Positions 1-7,278 of a stretch of 55,978 nucleotides of DNA are shown here, one piece after another. Origin of the DNA: Terriglobales bacterium. Its GTDB lineage: Bacteria; Acidobacteriota; Terriglobia; Terriglobales; Acidobacteriaceae. The notes under the pieces were generated by a model that saw only the letters and a program-made list of their open reading frames with translations, did not search any database and had not been told where the DNA came from. The stretch spans positions 1 to 55,978 of the forward strand of contig JAATFM010000076.1 of assembly GCA_015655195.1 (NCBI GenBank), read 5' to 3'. Each line of letters begins with the position of its first letter. The stretch's first letter is position 1. Position numbers and translations under genes: made by a program.

Positions 1-2
1 AG

Positions 3-725
3 GTCGATCCGAAGCAGGCCGAGCGGATGCGGGAGCTGCGGGCAAAGCTGGACGTGGGGCCGTTGGTAATCCACACCAGCTATCTGGTGAACGTGTGTAG
101 CCAGTCGGACGAGGTACGCGGGAAGAGCATCGAGGCGTTTCACGGAGAGATCGAGCGGGCGCTGTTCCTCGGCGCCGAATATCTGGTGCTGCATCCCGGT
201 TCGTGGAAGGGATTGACGCGGGATGAGGGCCTCACGCTGGCGGCGGATTCGATCGAGAAATCCATTGATGGCCTCGCATGGCAGGGAACGCCGTTCACGA
301 TTCTGATCGAGAACACGGCAGGTGCGGAGTTTTCGCTTGGCGGCAGCTTTGATCAGGTGGCGGAATTAGTGACGCGGCTCAAGAACCACGCGCCAGTGGC
401 AGTCTGTCTCGACACCTGCCACACGCACGTATCCGGCTACGACCTTGTGACGCCCGAGGGCTATGAGGAGACGATGAAGCAGGCTGCGGACAGCTTCGGC
501 CTCGATGCGGTACGCGTCTGGCACTGCAACGACGCCAAGGCGGCGCGTGGGTCGAAGCTCGACCGTCACGAGCACATCGGCCAGGGAATGATCGGCACGG
601 AGCTGTTCCGGCGTCTGCTGAATGATGCGCGCTTTGCCCACTCAGCCTTTATCGCCGAAACTCCGGTGGACGATCCGGGCGACGACGAGCGCGACGTAAA
701 GGCGCTTCTGAGCTTGGTGGAATAG
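3..725 (+). CDS. nfo: Endonuclease IV (AP endonuclease), 5' end outside window
   Basis: This is the C-terminal part of deoxyribonuclease IV, the zinc-dependent AP endonuclease of base excision repair that cuts 5' to abasic sites. The frame is open from base 3, so the true start lies upstream of the window. About 240 residues remain of a family usually near 280. Family motifs are visible in order: VIHTSYLVN, YLVLHPGSWKG with its metal-binding His, ILIENTAG with the metal-binding Glu, VCLDTCHTHVSGYD with Asp and His ligands, and a closing WHCNDAK followed by HEHIGQG. All belong to the TIM-barrel metal centre. The next gene starts 22 bases after the stop, on the same strand. Confidence 0.93.
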   Translation, partial: VDPKQAERMRELRAKLDVGPLVIHTSYLVNVCSQSDEVRGKSIEAFHGEIERALFLGAEYLVLHPGSWKGLTRDEGLTLAADSIEKSIDGLAWQGTPFTILIENTAGAEFSLGGSFDQVAELVTRLKNHAPVAVCLDTCHTHVSGYDLVTPEGYEETMKQAADSFGLDAVRVWHCNDAKAARGSKLDRHEHIGQGMIGTELFRRLLNDARFAHSAFIAETPVDDPGDDERDVKALLSLVE

Positions 726-747
726 CAGCTATTGATGGGGTTGAGCT

Positions 748-1056
748 ATGTTGACTACAAAGCGGAAGCCGGTAACCGTGGGCGAAATGCTGGTGGAGGA
801 GTTTCTTTCGCCGCTTGAGATTACGCAGGGAGCGTTGGCCGAGGCAATGGGGGTGCAGCGCAAGCTCGTTAACGAGCTATGCAATAACCGCCGCGCCGTC
901 ACCGCTGATACGGCTCTGATGCTTGCCCGCGTCTTCGGCAACTCCGCTGATTTCTGGCTCAATCTTCAGCGCCGTACCGATCTCTGGGAGGCTCTGCACA
1001 CGCCGGAAAGATGGAACAGGATCGAACGGGCCAGGGCACTGAAACAGGTCGCGTAA
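748..1056 (+). CDS. HigA-family antitoxin / XRE-type regulator, orphan
   Basis: A 102-residue helix-turn-helix protein of the HigA antitoxin family. The opening KPVTVGEMLVEEFLSPLEIT is the conserved HigA N-terminus, followed by the HTH (QGALAEAMGVQRKLVNELCN) and the family's FGNSADFWLNLQRRTDLWEA block. HigA normally neutralises the HigB mRNA interferase encoded just upstream, and represses its own operon. Here only 22 bases separate it from nfo, so there is no room for higB, and no HigB-like frame follows. It may be a solitary regulator, or it may interact with the RelE-like toxin encoded convergently 16 bases away. The partnership is inference. Confidence 0.85.
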   Translation: MLTTKRKPVTVGEMLVEEFLSPLEITQGALAEAMGVQRKLVNELCNNRRAVTADTALMLARVFGNSADFWLNLQRRTDLWEALHTPERWNRIERARALKQVA

Positions 1057-1072
1057 TTTCCATGCAATAGGA

Positions 1073-1372
1073 TTAGTCTTCGTAGACTTCGCGCCGGTGG
1101 CCGACCTTGATGACGAATACAACGAGGCGCTCTTCTTCAAACCGGCAGATGAGCCGGTAGGCGCCCACGCGATAGCGCCACAGTCCGGCAAGATTCATGC
1201 GGAGCGGCTTGCCAAATTGTTTGGGCTCGGTCGAGCCGCTAATTCGTTCGCGAAGGTAGTGGAGGATTTCCTGCTGTATTTTGGGATCGAGTTTGCGAAG
1301 CTCGCGCCGTGCGCGGTCGTCAAACTCGATGGTCCACTTTGGTTTAGCCGACTGCGGAAGGGGTTTCGCCAT
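1073..1372 (-). CDS. RelE/ParE-family toxin
   Basis: A 99-residue toxin of the RelE superfamily, predicted to be a ribosome-dependent mRNA interferase. The body reads as a RelE fold: WTIEFDDRARRELRKLDP at the N-terminus, then GLWRYRVGAYRLICRF and the C-terminal strand VFVIKVGHRREVYED, with the basic Arg/His residues typical of the active face. It begins 2 bases after the stop of the antitoxin gene, so the pair is translationally coupled in the usual antitoxin-first order. The 3' end faces the orphan HigA gene. Confident as a RelE-type toxin; the cellular target is inferred from the family. Confidence 0.9.
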   Translation of the reverse strand: MAKPLPQSAKPKWTIEFDDRARRELRKLDPKIQQEILHYLRERISGSTEPKQFGKPLRMNLAGLWRYRVGAYRLICRFEEERLVVFVIKVGHRREVYED

Positions 1373-1374
1373 TG

Positions 1375-1587
1375 TCAGCCTTGCTGGTCAAGCCCCTGTT
1401 CCAGCTCGTCCAGAGTCCAGCGGCGCGCAGGATTTTCAAGGCGATAGAGCGCGGTGTAGGTATCTTCAATCTCGTCCAGATGAACGGCGAGCGCCTGGCG
1501 GACATAGAAGCTCTTTGGCCGCCCGGTCAGCTTGGCCAGCTTGTCAAGCCGCTTTTCTACGGAATCGGGAATGCGCACGGCCAGCAT
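1375..1587 (-). CDS. RelB-like ribbon-helix-helix antitoxin
   Basis: A 70-residue ribbon-helix-helix antitoxin, partner of the RelE-like toxin that follows at 2 bases. The N-terminal strand and helices (MLAVRIPDSVEKRLDKLAKL, then TGRPKSFYVRQAL) are the DNA-binding part. The acidic tail with DEIEDTYTALYRLEN is the toxin-neutralising part. I chose the ATG at 1587 over an upstream in-frame ATG at 1644 because GAGGT sits about 6 bases before it, the family begins with this strand, and a good promoter occupies 1616-1644. Such antitoxins repress their own promoter. Confidence 0.88.
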   Translation of the reverse strand: MLAVRIPDSVEKRLDKLAKLTGRPKSFYVRQALAVHLDEIEDTYTALYRLENPARRWTLDELEQGLDQQG

Positions 1588-1615
1588 GGAACACCTCGCA
1601 TACGATGTCATACAA

Positions 1616-1644
1616 AGTATACGCGCCTTCCGGGGCGGTTTCAA
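1616..1644 (-). promoter_or_regulatory. Sigma70-type promoter of the RelB/RelE-like module
   Basis: Read on the minus strand, TTGAAA (1644-1639), a 17-base spacer and TATACT (1621-1616) form a near-consensus promoter, with the expected start about 20 bases before the antitoxin ATG. GTAT half-sites recur from the -10 box towards the gene (GTATAC, GTATG, GTATGC on the minus strand between about 1622 and 1596). This is a plausible operator for ribbon-helix-helix autorepression. The operator is inference. Confidence 0.7.
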
Positions 1645-1670
1645 ATTGCCATGCCGTTTACACTTAAGTT

Positions 1671-4172
1671 ATGGCGGAAGAGAAAGAACTGCGGTACGAT
1701 CCGGCTGCGATTGAGCCCAAGTGGCAGAAGCGCTGGGCCGACGATCCCACTTTGTATGCGGCGGATCCGCATGATAGCGGCAAGCCCAAGTATTACGTGT
1801 TGGAGATGCTGCCCTATCCGAGCGGGCAGCTCCACATGGGCCACGTGCGCAACTACTCGATTGGCGACGCGCTGGCGCGTCACATGTGGATGCGCGGCTA
1901 CAATGTGCTGCACCCGATGGGCTGGGACGCCTTCGGGCTGCCGGCTGAAAACGCGGCGCTCAAGAACAACACGCCGCCGCGCGAGTGGACGCTCTCGAAT
2001 ATCGCCGGAATGAAGCGGCAGTTCGAGCGTCTGGGCATGGGATTTGACTGGTCGCGCGAAGTCACAACCTGTCTGCCCGACTACTATCGCTGGAACCAGT
2101 GGTTCTTTCTGCGGATGTATGAGCGCGGCCTAGCCTATCGCAAGAAGAGCAAGGTCAACTGGTGCCCCGAATGCGCCACTGTGCTCGCCAACGAGCAGGT
2201 CATCAATGGCCGCTGCTGGCGGCATGAGGACACCATTGTCGAGCTGCGCGATCTGGTGCAGTGGTTCTTTCGCATCACCGCCTACGCGCAGGAGCTGCTC
2301 GACGGCCTCGACAAGCTCGACGGCTGGCCGGAAAAAGTACGCACCATGCAGCGCAACTGGATTGGCCGCAGCGAGGGCACGGAGGTTGATTTCTCCGTCG
2401 AAGGCGGCACGGAGAAGATTCGCGTCTTTACCACGCGCGTCGATACTATTTTCGGCGCGACGAGCGTGCAGCTTGCACCGGAGCATGCGCTGGTGGCTTC
2501 TTTCACCGCCGATGATGCCGACCTGAAAGCAAAAGTCACGGAGCTGATCGATGAGCAGAAGAAGGCTCGCGAGTCCGGCGACATTGGCGCGATTGAAAAG
2601 CACGGCGTGCCGACGGGCCACTTTGCCATCAATCCATATAACGGCGAGCGTGTGCCGATCTGGGTGGCGAATTACATCCTGGCCGACTATGGCACGGGCG
2701 CGATTATGAGCGTTCCCGCGCACGATGAGCGCGATTTCGAGTTTGCGCAGAAGTACGGGATTGAAGTGCGCCGCGTGATAAAGCCAGCCGGCCCCAAGGC
2801 CGAAGAGCCGGAGCTGCCGTTCGTTTCCGAAGACGGCGTGCTGGTCGAGTCGGGCGAGTTCAGCGGGTTGACGTGCGTGCAGGCGCAGAAGAAGCTTCAA
2901 GAGATTGCCGCGAAGAAAGGAATCGGCGAGGCGAAGATCACTTTCCGATTGAAGGATTGGGGTGTGAGCCGGCAGCGGTACTGGGGCACGCCGATTCCGA
3001 TGATTCACTGCGAGCGCGACGGCATTGTGCCGGTGCCGGACGAGCAGTTGCCCGTGCTGCTGCCGGAGCAGATCGAGATTACGCAGCAGGGCGGCTCGCC
3101 GCTGGGCCGCGTGCCGGAGTTCGTAAACGTGACCTGCCCCAAGTGCGGCGGTCCCGCACGGCGCGAGACTGACACGATGGATACCTTCGTCGATTCAAGC
3201 TGGTATTTCTATCGCTACACGGACGCGAAGAACGATACGGCTCCGTTCGAGCCGGCCATCGCGCAATACTGGTTCCCGATCGACCAGTACATTGGCGGTG
3301 TGGAGCACGCCATTCTGCACCTGATCTACTCGCGTTTCTGGACCAGGGTGATGCGCGATCTCGGCCTCGTCAAGAACGACGAGCCGGCGCAGCGCCAGTT
3401 TTCACAGGGTATGGTCATCAAAGACGGCGCGAAGATGTCGAAGTCGAAGGGCAATGTGGTTTCGCCTGACGACATGGTTGCGCGCTTCGGTGCCGATTCC
3501 GCACGCATGTATGCGCTCTTTGCCGCGCCGCCGGACCGCGACCTCGACTGGCAGGAGGACGGCGTTGCGGGAGTGAGCCGCTTCCTGGGCCGCGTCTATC
3601 GGCTGACAATGAAGTATGCGCCCGTTGCGTGCGGGGCAAATGGCGCGGCGGCCGAAGCGCCTACTGGAACTTCGCTGAAGCTGCTGCGGAAGCTGCACCA
3701 GACGATTGCAAAAATCACGCAGGACTTCGAGGGACGCTGGCACTTCAACACCAGCGTCGCGGCCATCATGGAGCTGGTCAACGAAATTCAAGCGGCAGAC
3801 GCGCAGCTTGCGGCGAGCGAAGTGCCCGCGCCGGTGATTCGCGAGCTGTTGACCTCGTTGGTGCTGTTGCTCGCGCCCTTCGCGCCGTACCTGGTGGCAG
3901 AGTTGTGGGAAGAGCTTGGCGGCGAGGGCGTTGTTCTCCGCGCACCGTGGCCCAAGAGTAATCCTGAACTGGCAAAAGAAGACGAGATCGAGATTCCCGT
4001 GCAGGTCAATGGCAAACTGGTGAATGTCGTTCGCATTCCGGCGGGCTCCGATGCCGAGGCAATCGAGGCCGCAGCGTTGGCGGATGAAAAAGTCCAGGCG
4101 CGCATTGCCGGCAAGACCGTTGCCAAGGTGATTGTGGTGCCGGGAAAAACGGTGAACCTTGTCGTCAAGTGA
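1671..4172 (+). CDS. leuS: Leucyl-tRNA synthetase
   Basis: A class Ia aminoacyl-tRNA synthetase that charges tRNA-Leu in the cytoplasm. At 833 residues it is of normal bacterial length. The HIGH signature is HMGH at residues 55-58 in LPYPSGQLHMGHVRNYSIGD. The editing (CP1) domain follows, with TTRVDTIFGAT and GTGAIMSVPAHDERD. A zinc-type module carries TCPKCGGPARRETDTMDTF. The KMSKS loop is intact at residues 588-592, and a C-terminal anticodon-binding region completes the enzyme. ATG at 1671 fits the family N-terminus (YDPAAIEPKWQKRW). The gene is divergent from the antitoxin promoter and is followed after 1 base by a membrane-protein gene. Confidence 0.98.
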   Translation: MAEEKELRYDPAAIEPKWQKRWADDPTLYAADPHDSGKPKYYVLEMLPYPSGQLHMGHVRNYSIGDALARHMWMRGYNVLHPMGWDAFGLPAENAALKNNTPPREWTLSNIAGMKRQFERLGMGFDWSREVTTCLPDYYRWNQWFFLRMYERGLAYRKKSKVNWCPECATVLANEQVINGRCWRHEDTIVELRDLVQWFFRITAYAQELLDGLDKLDGWPEKVRTMQRNWIGRSEGTEVDFSVEGGTEKIRVFTTRVDTIFGATSVQLAPEHALVASFTADDADLKAKVTELIDEQKKARESGDIGAIEKHGVPTGHFAINPYNGERVPIWVANYILADYGTGAIMSVPAHDERDFEFAQKYGIEVRRVIKPAGPKAEEPELPFVSEDGVLVESGEFSGLTCVQAQKKLQEIAAKKGIGEAKITFRLKDWGVSRQRYWGTPIPMIHCERDGIVPVPDEQLPVLLPEQIEITQQGGSPLGRVPEFVNVTCPKCGGPARRETDTMDTFVDSSWYFYRYTDAKNDTAPFEPAIAQYWFPIDQYIGGVEHAILHLIYSRFWTRVMRDLGLVKNDEPAQRQFSQGMVIKDGAKMSKSKGNVVSPDDMVARFGADSARMYALFAAPPDRDLDWQEDGVAGVSRFLGRVYRLTMKYAPVACGANGAAAEAPTGTSLKLLRKLHQTIAKITQDFEGRWHFNTSVAAIMELVNEIQAADAQLAASEVPAPVIRELLTSLVLLLAPFAPYLVAELWEELGGEGVVLRAPWPKSNPELAKEDEIEIPVQVNGKLVNVVRIPAGSDAEAIEAAALADEKVQARIAGKTVAKVIVVPGKTVNLVVK

Positions 4173-4173
4173 G

Positions 4174-5079
4174 ATGCGAGACGAGCCGATTCGCGGAACC
4201 CAGTCCATGGTGGAACAGATGGGCTGGGTTATCGCGCGGCCTTCGTTGACGCTGCTCGAAGTTCTGTGGCGCTGGCTCATCGGCGTGCCGCTGCTCGTGG
4301 TCTGTTGGGCGCAGGTACAGAAGATTCTGTCTGCTGTGCCGCCGGAGAGCGTTGGACTGACCGCGATTAATTGGCAGAATCCTTGGGCCGCTTCGCTCAA
4401 GCTGGCTGAGGCGTGGCTGACTTACCAGCCGCATGTGGCGTCTATACTCCGCTGGCTGGCTCCAGTCGCAGCCCTCGCATGGGTCGTTGTCTCCGGTGTC
4501 GGACGCAATCTTGTTCTCAAGCGCATGGAGCCAGAGCTGCCTCTGCGGCCCATCGCGATGATTGCGCTGCAAGCGGCATGGCTCGCGGTGCTGGTGGCTA
4601 CAGGCTGGGCTTGGTGGGCCTCGCTGAGTTGGGCCGGAGAGACGCACATCAACGCCGCGGGCGAGCCGGACCTGATCGGCTACACGATGTGGGCGGTCTT
4701 TCTCTCGCTCGGATTCTTTGTGCTGTGGGCGCTGGTGAGCTGGGTTGTGACAATCGCGCCCATGCTGGTGCTGCTCGAAGGGCGCTCCGTGCTTTCTTCT
4801 CTTGGAGCAAGTCTGCGGCTGGGAAAAGCCTTCACCGGCAAGCTGGTTGAGATCAACCTTGTGATGGGAATTGTGAAGCTGATGCTGCTGGTTGTGGCCA
4901 TGGTCTTTTCCGCCGTGTTGATTCCATTCAGCGACGAGGTTGGCCTAAGCGCGCTTCACACTGAGTGGGCCATCGTCCTGCTCTTCTACTTCATCGCGAG
5001 CGATTATTTTCAGGTGGTGCGGCTCAAAGGCTTCATCGAGTTCTGGCGCACCTATCGTGGCGAAGCGGAAGCGCGGTAA
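4174..5079 (+). CDS. Uncharacterised polytopic membrane protein
   Basis: I do not recognise this family. The 301-residue product has about five to six hydrophobic stretches, for example WLIGVPLLVVCWAQV, LQAAWLAVLVATGWAWWASL, MWAVFLSLGFFVLWALVSWV, MGIVKLMLLVVAMVFSAVLI and WAIVLLFYFIASDYFQVV, so it is an inner-membrane protein. Polar segments between helices carry few charged motifs and no catalytic signature. ATG at 4174 begins one base after the leuS stop; an upstream TTG at 4159 is also in frame, but the ATG is simpler. Tight spacing implies cotranscription with leuS. Its 3' end meets the convergent MCE gene at a 3-base gap. Confidence 0.75.
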   Translation: MRDEPIRGTQSMVEQMGWVIARPSLTLLEVLWRWLIGVPLLVVCWAQVQKILSAVPPESVGLTAINWQNPWAASLKLAEAWLTYQPHVASILRWLAPVAALAWVVVSGVGRNLVLKRMEPELPLRPIAMIALQAAWLAVLVATGWAWWASLSWAGETHINAAGEPDLIGYTMWAVFLSLGFFVLWALVSWVVTIAPMLVLLEGRSVLSSLGASLRLGKAFTGKLVEINLVMGIVKLMLLVVAMVFSAVLIPFSDEVGLSALHTEWAIVLLFYFIASDYFQVVRLKGFIEFWRTYRGEAEAR

Positions 5080-5082
5080 ATC

Positions 5083-6159
5083 TCAGAAGAGCTTGAAGTG
5101 AATCACGAGGTACTTCTTGGGGTTCTCGCGGATAGCCTGAACCAACTGCTTCGTTTCGGTGAGCGTCGCATTCAGGTTGTCATACGCTGCGCGGTTGGTT
5201 GCCAATTGGCCAATGGTTCCCTTGCCCTCGTTGATGCCGCTGAGAAGACTGTTCAGGTTCGTCACGGCGCCGTCGAGCTGCGTGGCAAACTTGGGATCTT
5301 TAACCAGCTTGCCCGCGGCGCCTTCGCCGTTGTTGATGCCGGCAAGAAGCCGATTGAGATTGGCGGCCGAGGCATTGACGTTGTTATAGAGCGTGTCATC
5401 GCGCAGCAGTTTGCCGGCGGTTCCTTTGCCCTCGTCGAGGCCTGTGGTGATCTCGTGCAACTGATCGACGGTCGAGTTGAGCTTGTTGTATATCTCGTCG
5501 TCGTTGATGAGCTTGCCGAGGGTTCCGTTGCCCTGGTGGATGTCTTTTGTGACCGATTCGAGATTCGCCGAGAGCTGCGTGAGGTGGTTATAGAGCGCCG
5601 GATCGTGAATCAGTTTGCCGACCGTACCTTGCGAGGAGTTCAGTGAGTCCACGATCGTGTTGATTTTTTTCAGCATGAGCGTGGCCTGATCCAGCGCGGC
5701 CTGGCTGGAGTTGACGACCTGTTGAATGCCCGATGCGCTCTTCGAGGGCAGCACGGCATTGTTGGCCGGCTGTGGGCCGGTTGCTGTGGTGGATGAGATG
5801 TCGATGTAGCTGTCGCCAAGAACGCCAGCCGAGGCGATGGACGCGATCGAATCGGTGTGCAGGAACGGCAACATCTTTTTCGTCACCTGCAGGGTGACTT
5901 CGACGGGCGTGGGATTATGAGCGGGCTCGACGCGAATCTGCGTCACGTTGCCGATGGTGACGCCTTCGAGCGTCACGGGCGCGCCGCGCTTGATGCCGGA
6001 GGCATTTTCAAAATAAGTGCGGAGGGTGAGTTTGCTGGAGAACAAGCCGCCGCTCGATCCCGACATGAGAAAAATCAGGAAGATGAGGATGGCCGCGCCT
6101 GCCACCATCAATGTCCCAACCTTGAGCTGCGACCACTGAATCTCTTTGCGGCTTGGCAC
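5083..6159 (-). CDS. MlaD/MCE-family lipid-transport protein with five 34-residue repeats
   Basis: An MCE-domain protein of 358 residues, predicted to sit anchored in the inner membrane and handle phospholipids in the periplasm. The TM anchor is about residues 14-34. The MCE domain follows (about 40-125), including RTYFENASGIKRGAPVTLEG, VTIGNV and AGVLGDSYIDI. The tail holds five copies of a G-T-x-G-K-L unit at residues 178, 212, 246, 280 and 314, exactly 34 residues apart, probably a helical barrel or rod. The start is GTG at 6159 with AGAGGAG 5-7 bases upstream. No MlaE permease or MlaF ATPase gene is adjacent, so the partner is unknown. Confidence 0.9.
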   Translation of the reverse strand: MPSRKEIQWSQLKVGTLMVAGAAILIFLIFLMSGSSGGLFSSKLTLRTYFENASGIKRGAPVTLEGVTIGNVTQIRVEPAHNPTPVEVTLQVTKKMLPFLHTDSIASIASAGVLGDSYIDISSTTATGPQPANNAVLPSKSASGIQQVVNSSQAALDQATLMLKKINTIVDSLNSSQGTVGKLIHDPALYNHLTQLSANLESVTKDIHQGNGTLGKLINDDEIYNKLNSTVDQLHEITTGLDEGKGTAGKLLRDDTLYNNVNASAANLNRLLAGINNGEGAAGKLVKDPKFATQLDGAVTNLNSLLSGINEGKGTIGQLATNRAAYDNLNATLTETKQLVQAIRENPKKYLVIHFKLF

Positions 6160-6225
6160 GATGCTCCTCTTGCGGAACGCTTACCCTACCAGGATGCCTT
6201 GAGAATATCAGAAGGCGCGGGAAAA

Positions 6226-6609
6226 TTAGCGGCCATCTTCCAGCACCACGCTGGCTGCGGCCAGCGTGCCGGTGTGCGTGAGAGAGAGCGCGGCATGGCG
6301 AACGCCCATGTGCTCGGCCCGTTTGGCGGCGCGGCCGTGGAAGGCGAGCGCGGGGCGACCGCTTCGCTCGCGGAGGACTTCGATCTCCAGCCAGGTGATG
6401 CCGTGGCTGATGCCGGTGCCGAGCGCCTTGGCCGCGGCTTCCTTTGCGGCAAAGCGCGCCGCCAGGCTCTCCGCGGCATTGCGCTTGCTGAGGCAATATG
6501 CCTGTTCCGCGGCGGTGTAGATGCGGCTGAGGAATCGCTCGCCGAAGCGGTTGTGGGAGTGCCGAATGCGTTCGATCTCGACCATGTCAATTCCGCTGCC
6601 GACAATCAT
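6226..6609 (-). CDS. acpS: Holo-[acyl-carrier-protein] synthase
   Basis: AcpS transfers 4'-phosphopantetheine from coenzyme A to the serine of apo-ACP, which fatty acid synthesis needs. From the ATG at 6609 the product is 127 residues, the usual length. The N-terminal MIVGSGIDMVEIERI holds the metal-binding Asp8, and SLAARFAAKEAAAKALG holds the conserved Glu57. The C-terminal HAALSLTHTGTLAAASVVLE matches the family end strand. An in-frame ATG at 6657 would add 16 residues with no homology, so I rejected it. The gene is 66 bases downstream of the MCE gene start, on the same strand. Confidence 0.95.
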   Translation of the reverse strand: MIVGSGIDMVEIERIRHSHNRFGERFLSRIYTAAEQAYCLSKRNAAESLAARFAAKEAAAKALGTGISHGITWLEIEVLRERSGRPALAFHGRAAKRAEHMGVRHAALSLTHTGTLAAASVVLEDGR

Positions 6610-6751
6610 GGATATGAAAGTACACGATTGGGCCACGATTGCGGCATAAGGGGGCACAGCGGATGAGATTTTTCTAATGACTATTTCAGGTGCACCTACG
6701 CGTAGAGACGCGGGATTTCAAGGCTTCCCGGCTCGGGTTGTGGTATCGCAT

Positions 6752-6808
6752 TGCGGAGTGGCGCTGGAGCTTGTCTCAAAGACAGGCAGAAACCGTTCGA
6801 CTCCCGCA
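6752..6808 (+). other. tRNA-like or structured element in a 190-base gap
   Basis: The gap between acpS and the next gene contains a nested stem structure. The outer arm TGCGGAGT (6752-6759) is close to the complement of ACTCCCGCA (6800-6808). The inner arm CTTGTCT (6770-6776) pairs with AGACAGG (6780-6786) around CAA. Within it, CTCAAAG would be a legal anticodon loop for tRNA-Leu (CAA), and GTTCGACTC (6795-6803) looks like a T-loop, but the T-stem and a D-arm do not pair. It could be a decayed tRNA, an unrelated structured RNA, or chance. Confidence 0.3.
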
Positions 6809-6849
6809 CAGGCATCAAGCTCGTAACGACCGAAACCGATAATCCGTAA

Positions 6850-7272
6850 GTGCGACAGAAGCTGCGACAACCCGAGCCTGAGAGCGTGTTGACGGCGCTG
6901 TGGGCGCTGGAGATGAAGGCGGTCTCTTCCGTGGAGCCCTCGCACCTGGTGCGTTCGCTTACCGGCGCCATTCTTGGCTGCGGCGGATGGGTGCTGAGCC
7001 GCGGCGCGAGCGACACGGGGCGCGTGACGATCTTCTTCGAGTTCGAGCGGCAGGCCTGCGTGGAAATGTATAGCCTGCTGGTCGCATCGGGTATCGAGCT
7101 GAGCCAGAGCGGGCACATTCGCTTCACGGAGCTGTGCCAGTGCACGCGGAATCAGTCGAGTGACTGCGGCGCAGAGATTGCGAGCGTGGATCTTGAGATT
7201 CAGACGATTCCACTTAAGTCGCCGGGACGCGTGCGCTCGGCAGGCGGCGGGCTGCCCGGCGAAGCCGCGTAG
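6850..7272 (+). CDS. Conserved-looking protein of unknown function
   Basis: A 140-residue frame I cannot assign. It has normal codon use for the window and a reasonably folded-looking centre (VLTALWALEMKAV, LVRSLTGAILGCGGWVLS, VTIFFEFERQACVEMYSLL, GIELSQSGHIRFTELCQC), with several cysteines and a disordered tail rich in Gly, Pro and Arg. The start is unsure. GTG at 6850 follows an in-frame stop directly, and another GTG lies at 6886; neither has a clear ribosome site. It ends 6 bases before the convergent recG stop. It could be a small cytoplasmic regulator; no catalytic motif is visible. Confidence 0.6.
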   Translation: MRQKLRQPEPESVLTALWALEMKAVSSVEPSHLVRSLTGAILGCGGWVLSRGASDTGRVTIFFEFERQACVEMYSLLVASGIELSQSGHIRFTELCQCTRNQSSDCGAEIASVDLEIQTIPLKSPGRVRSAGGGLPGEAA

Positions 7273-7278
7273 CTCTCT

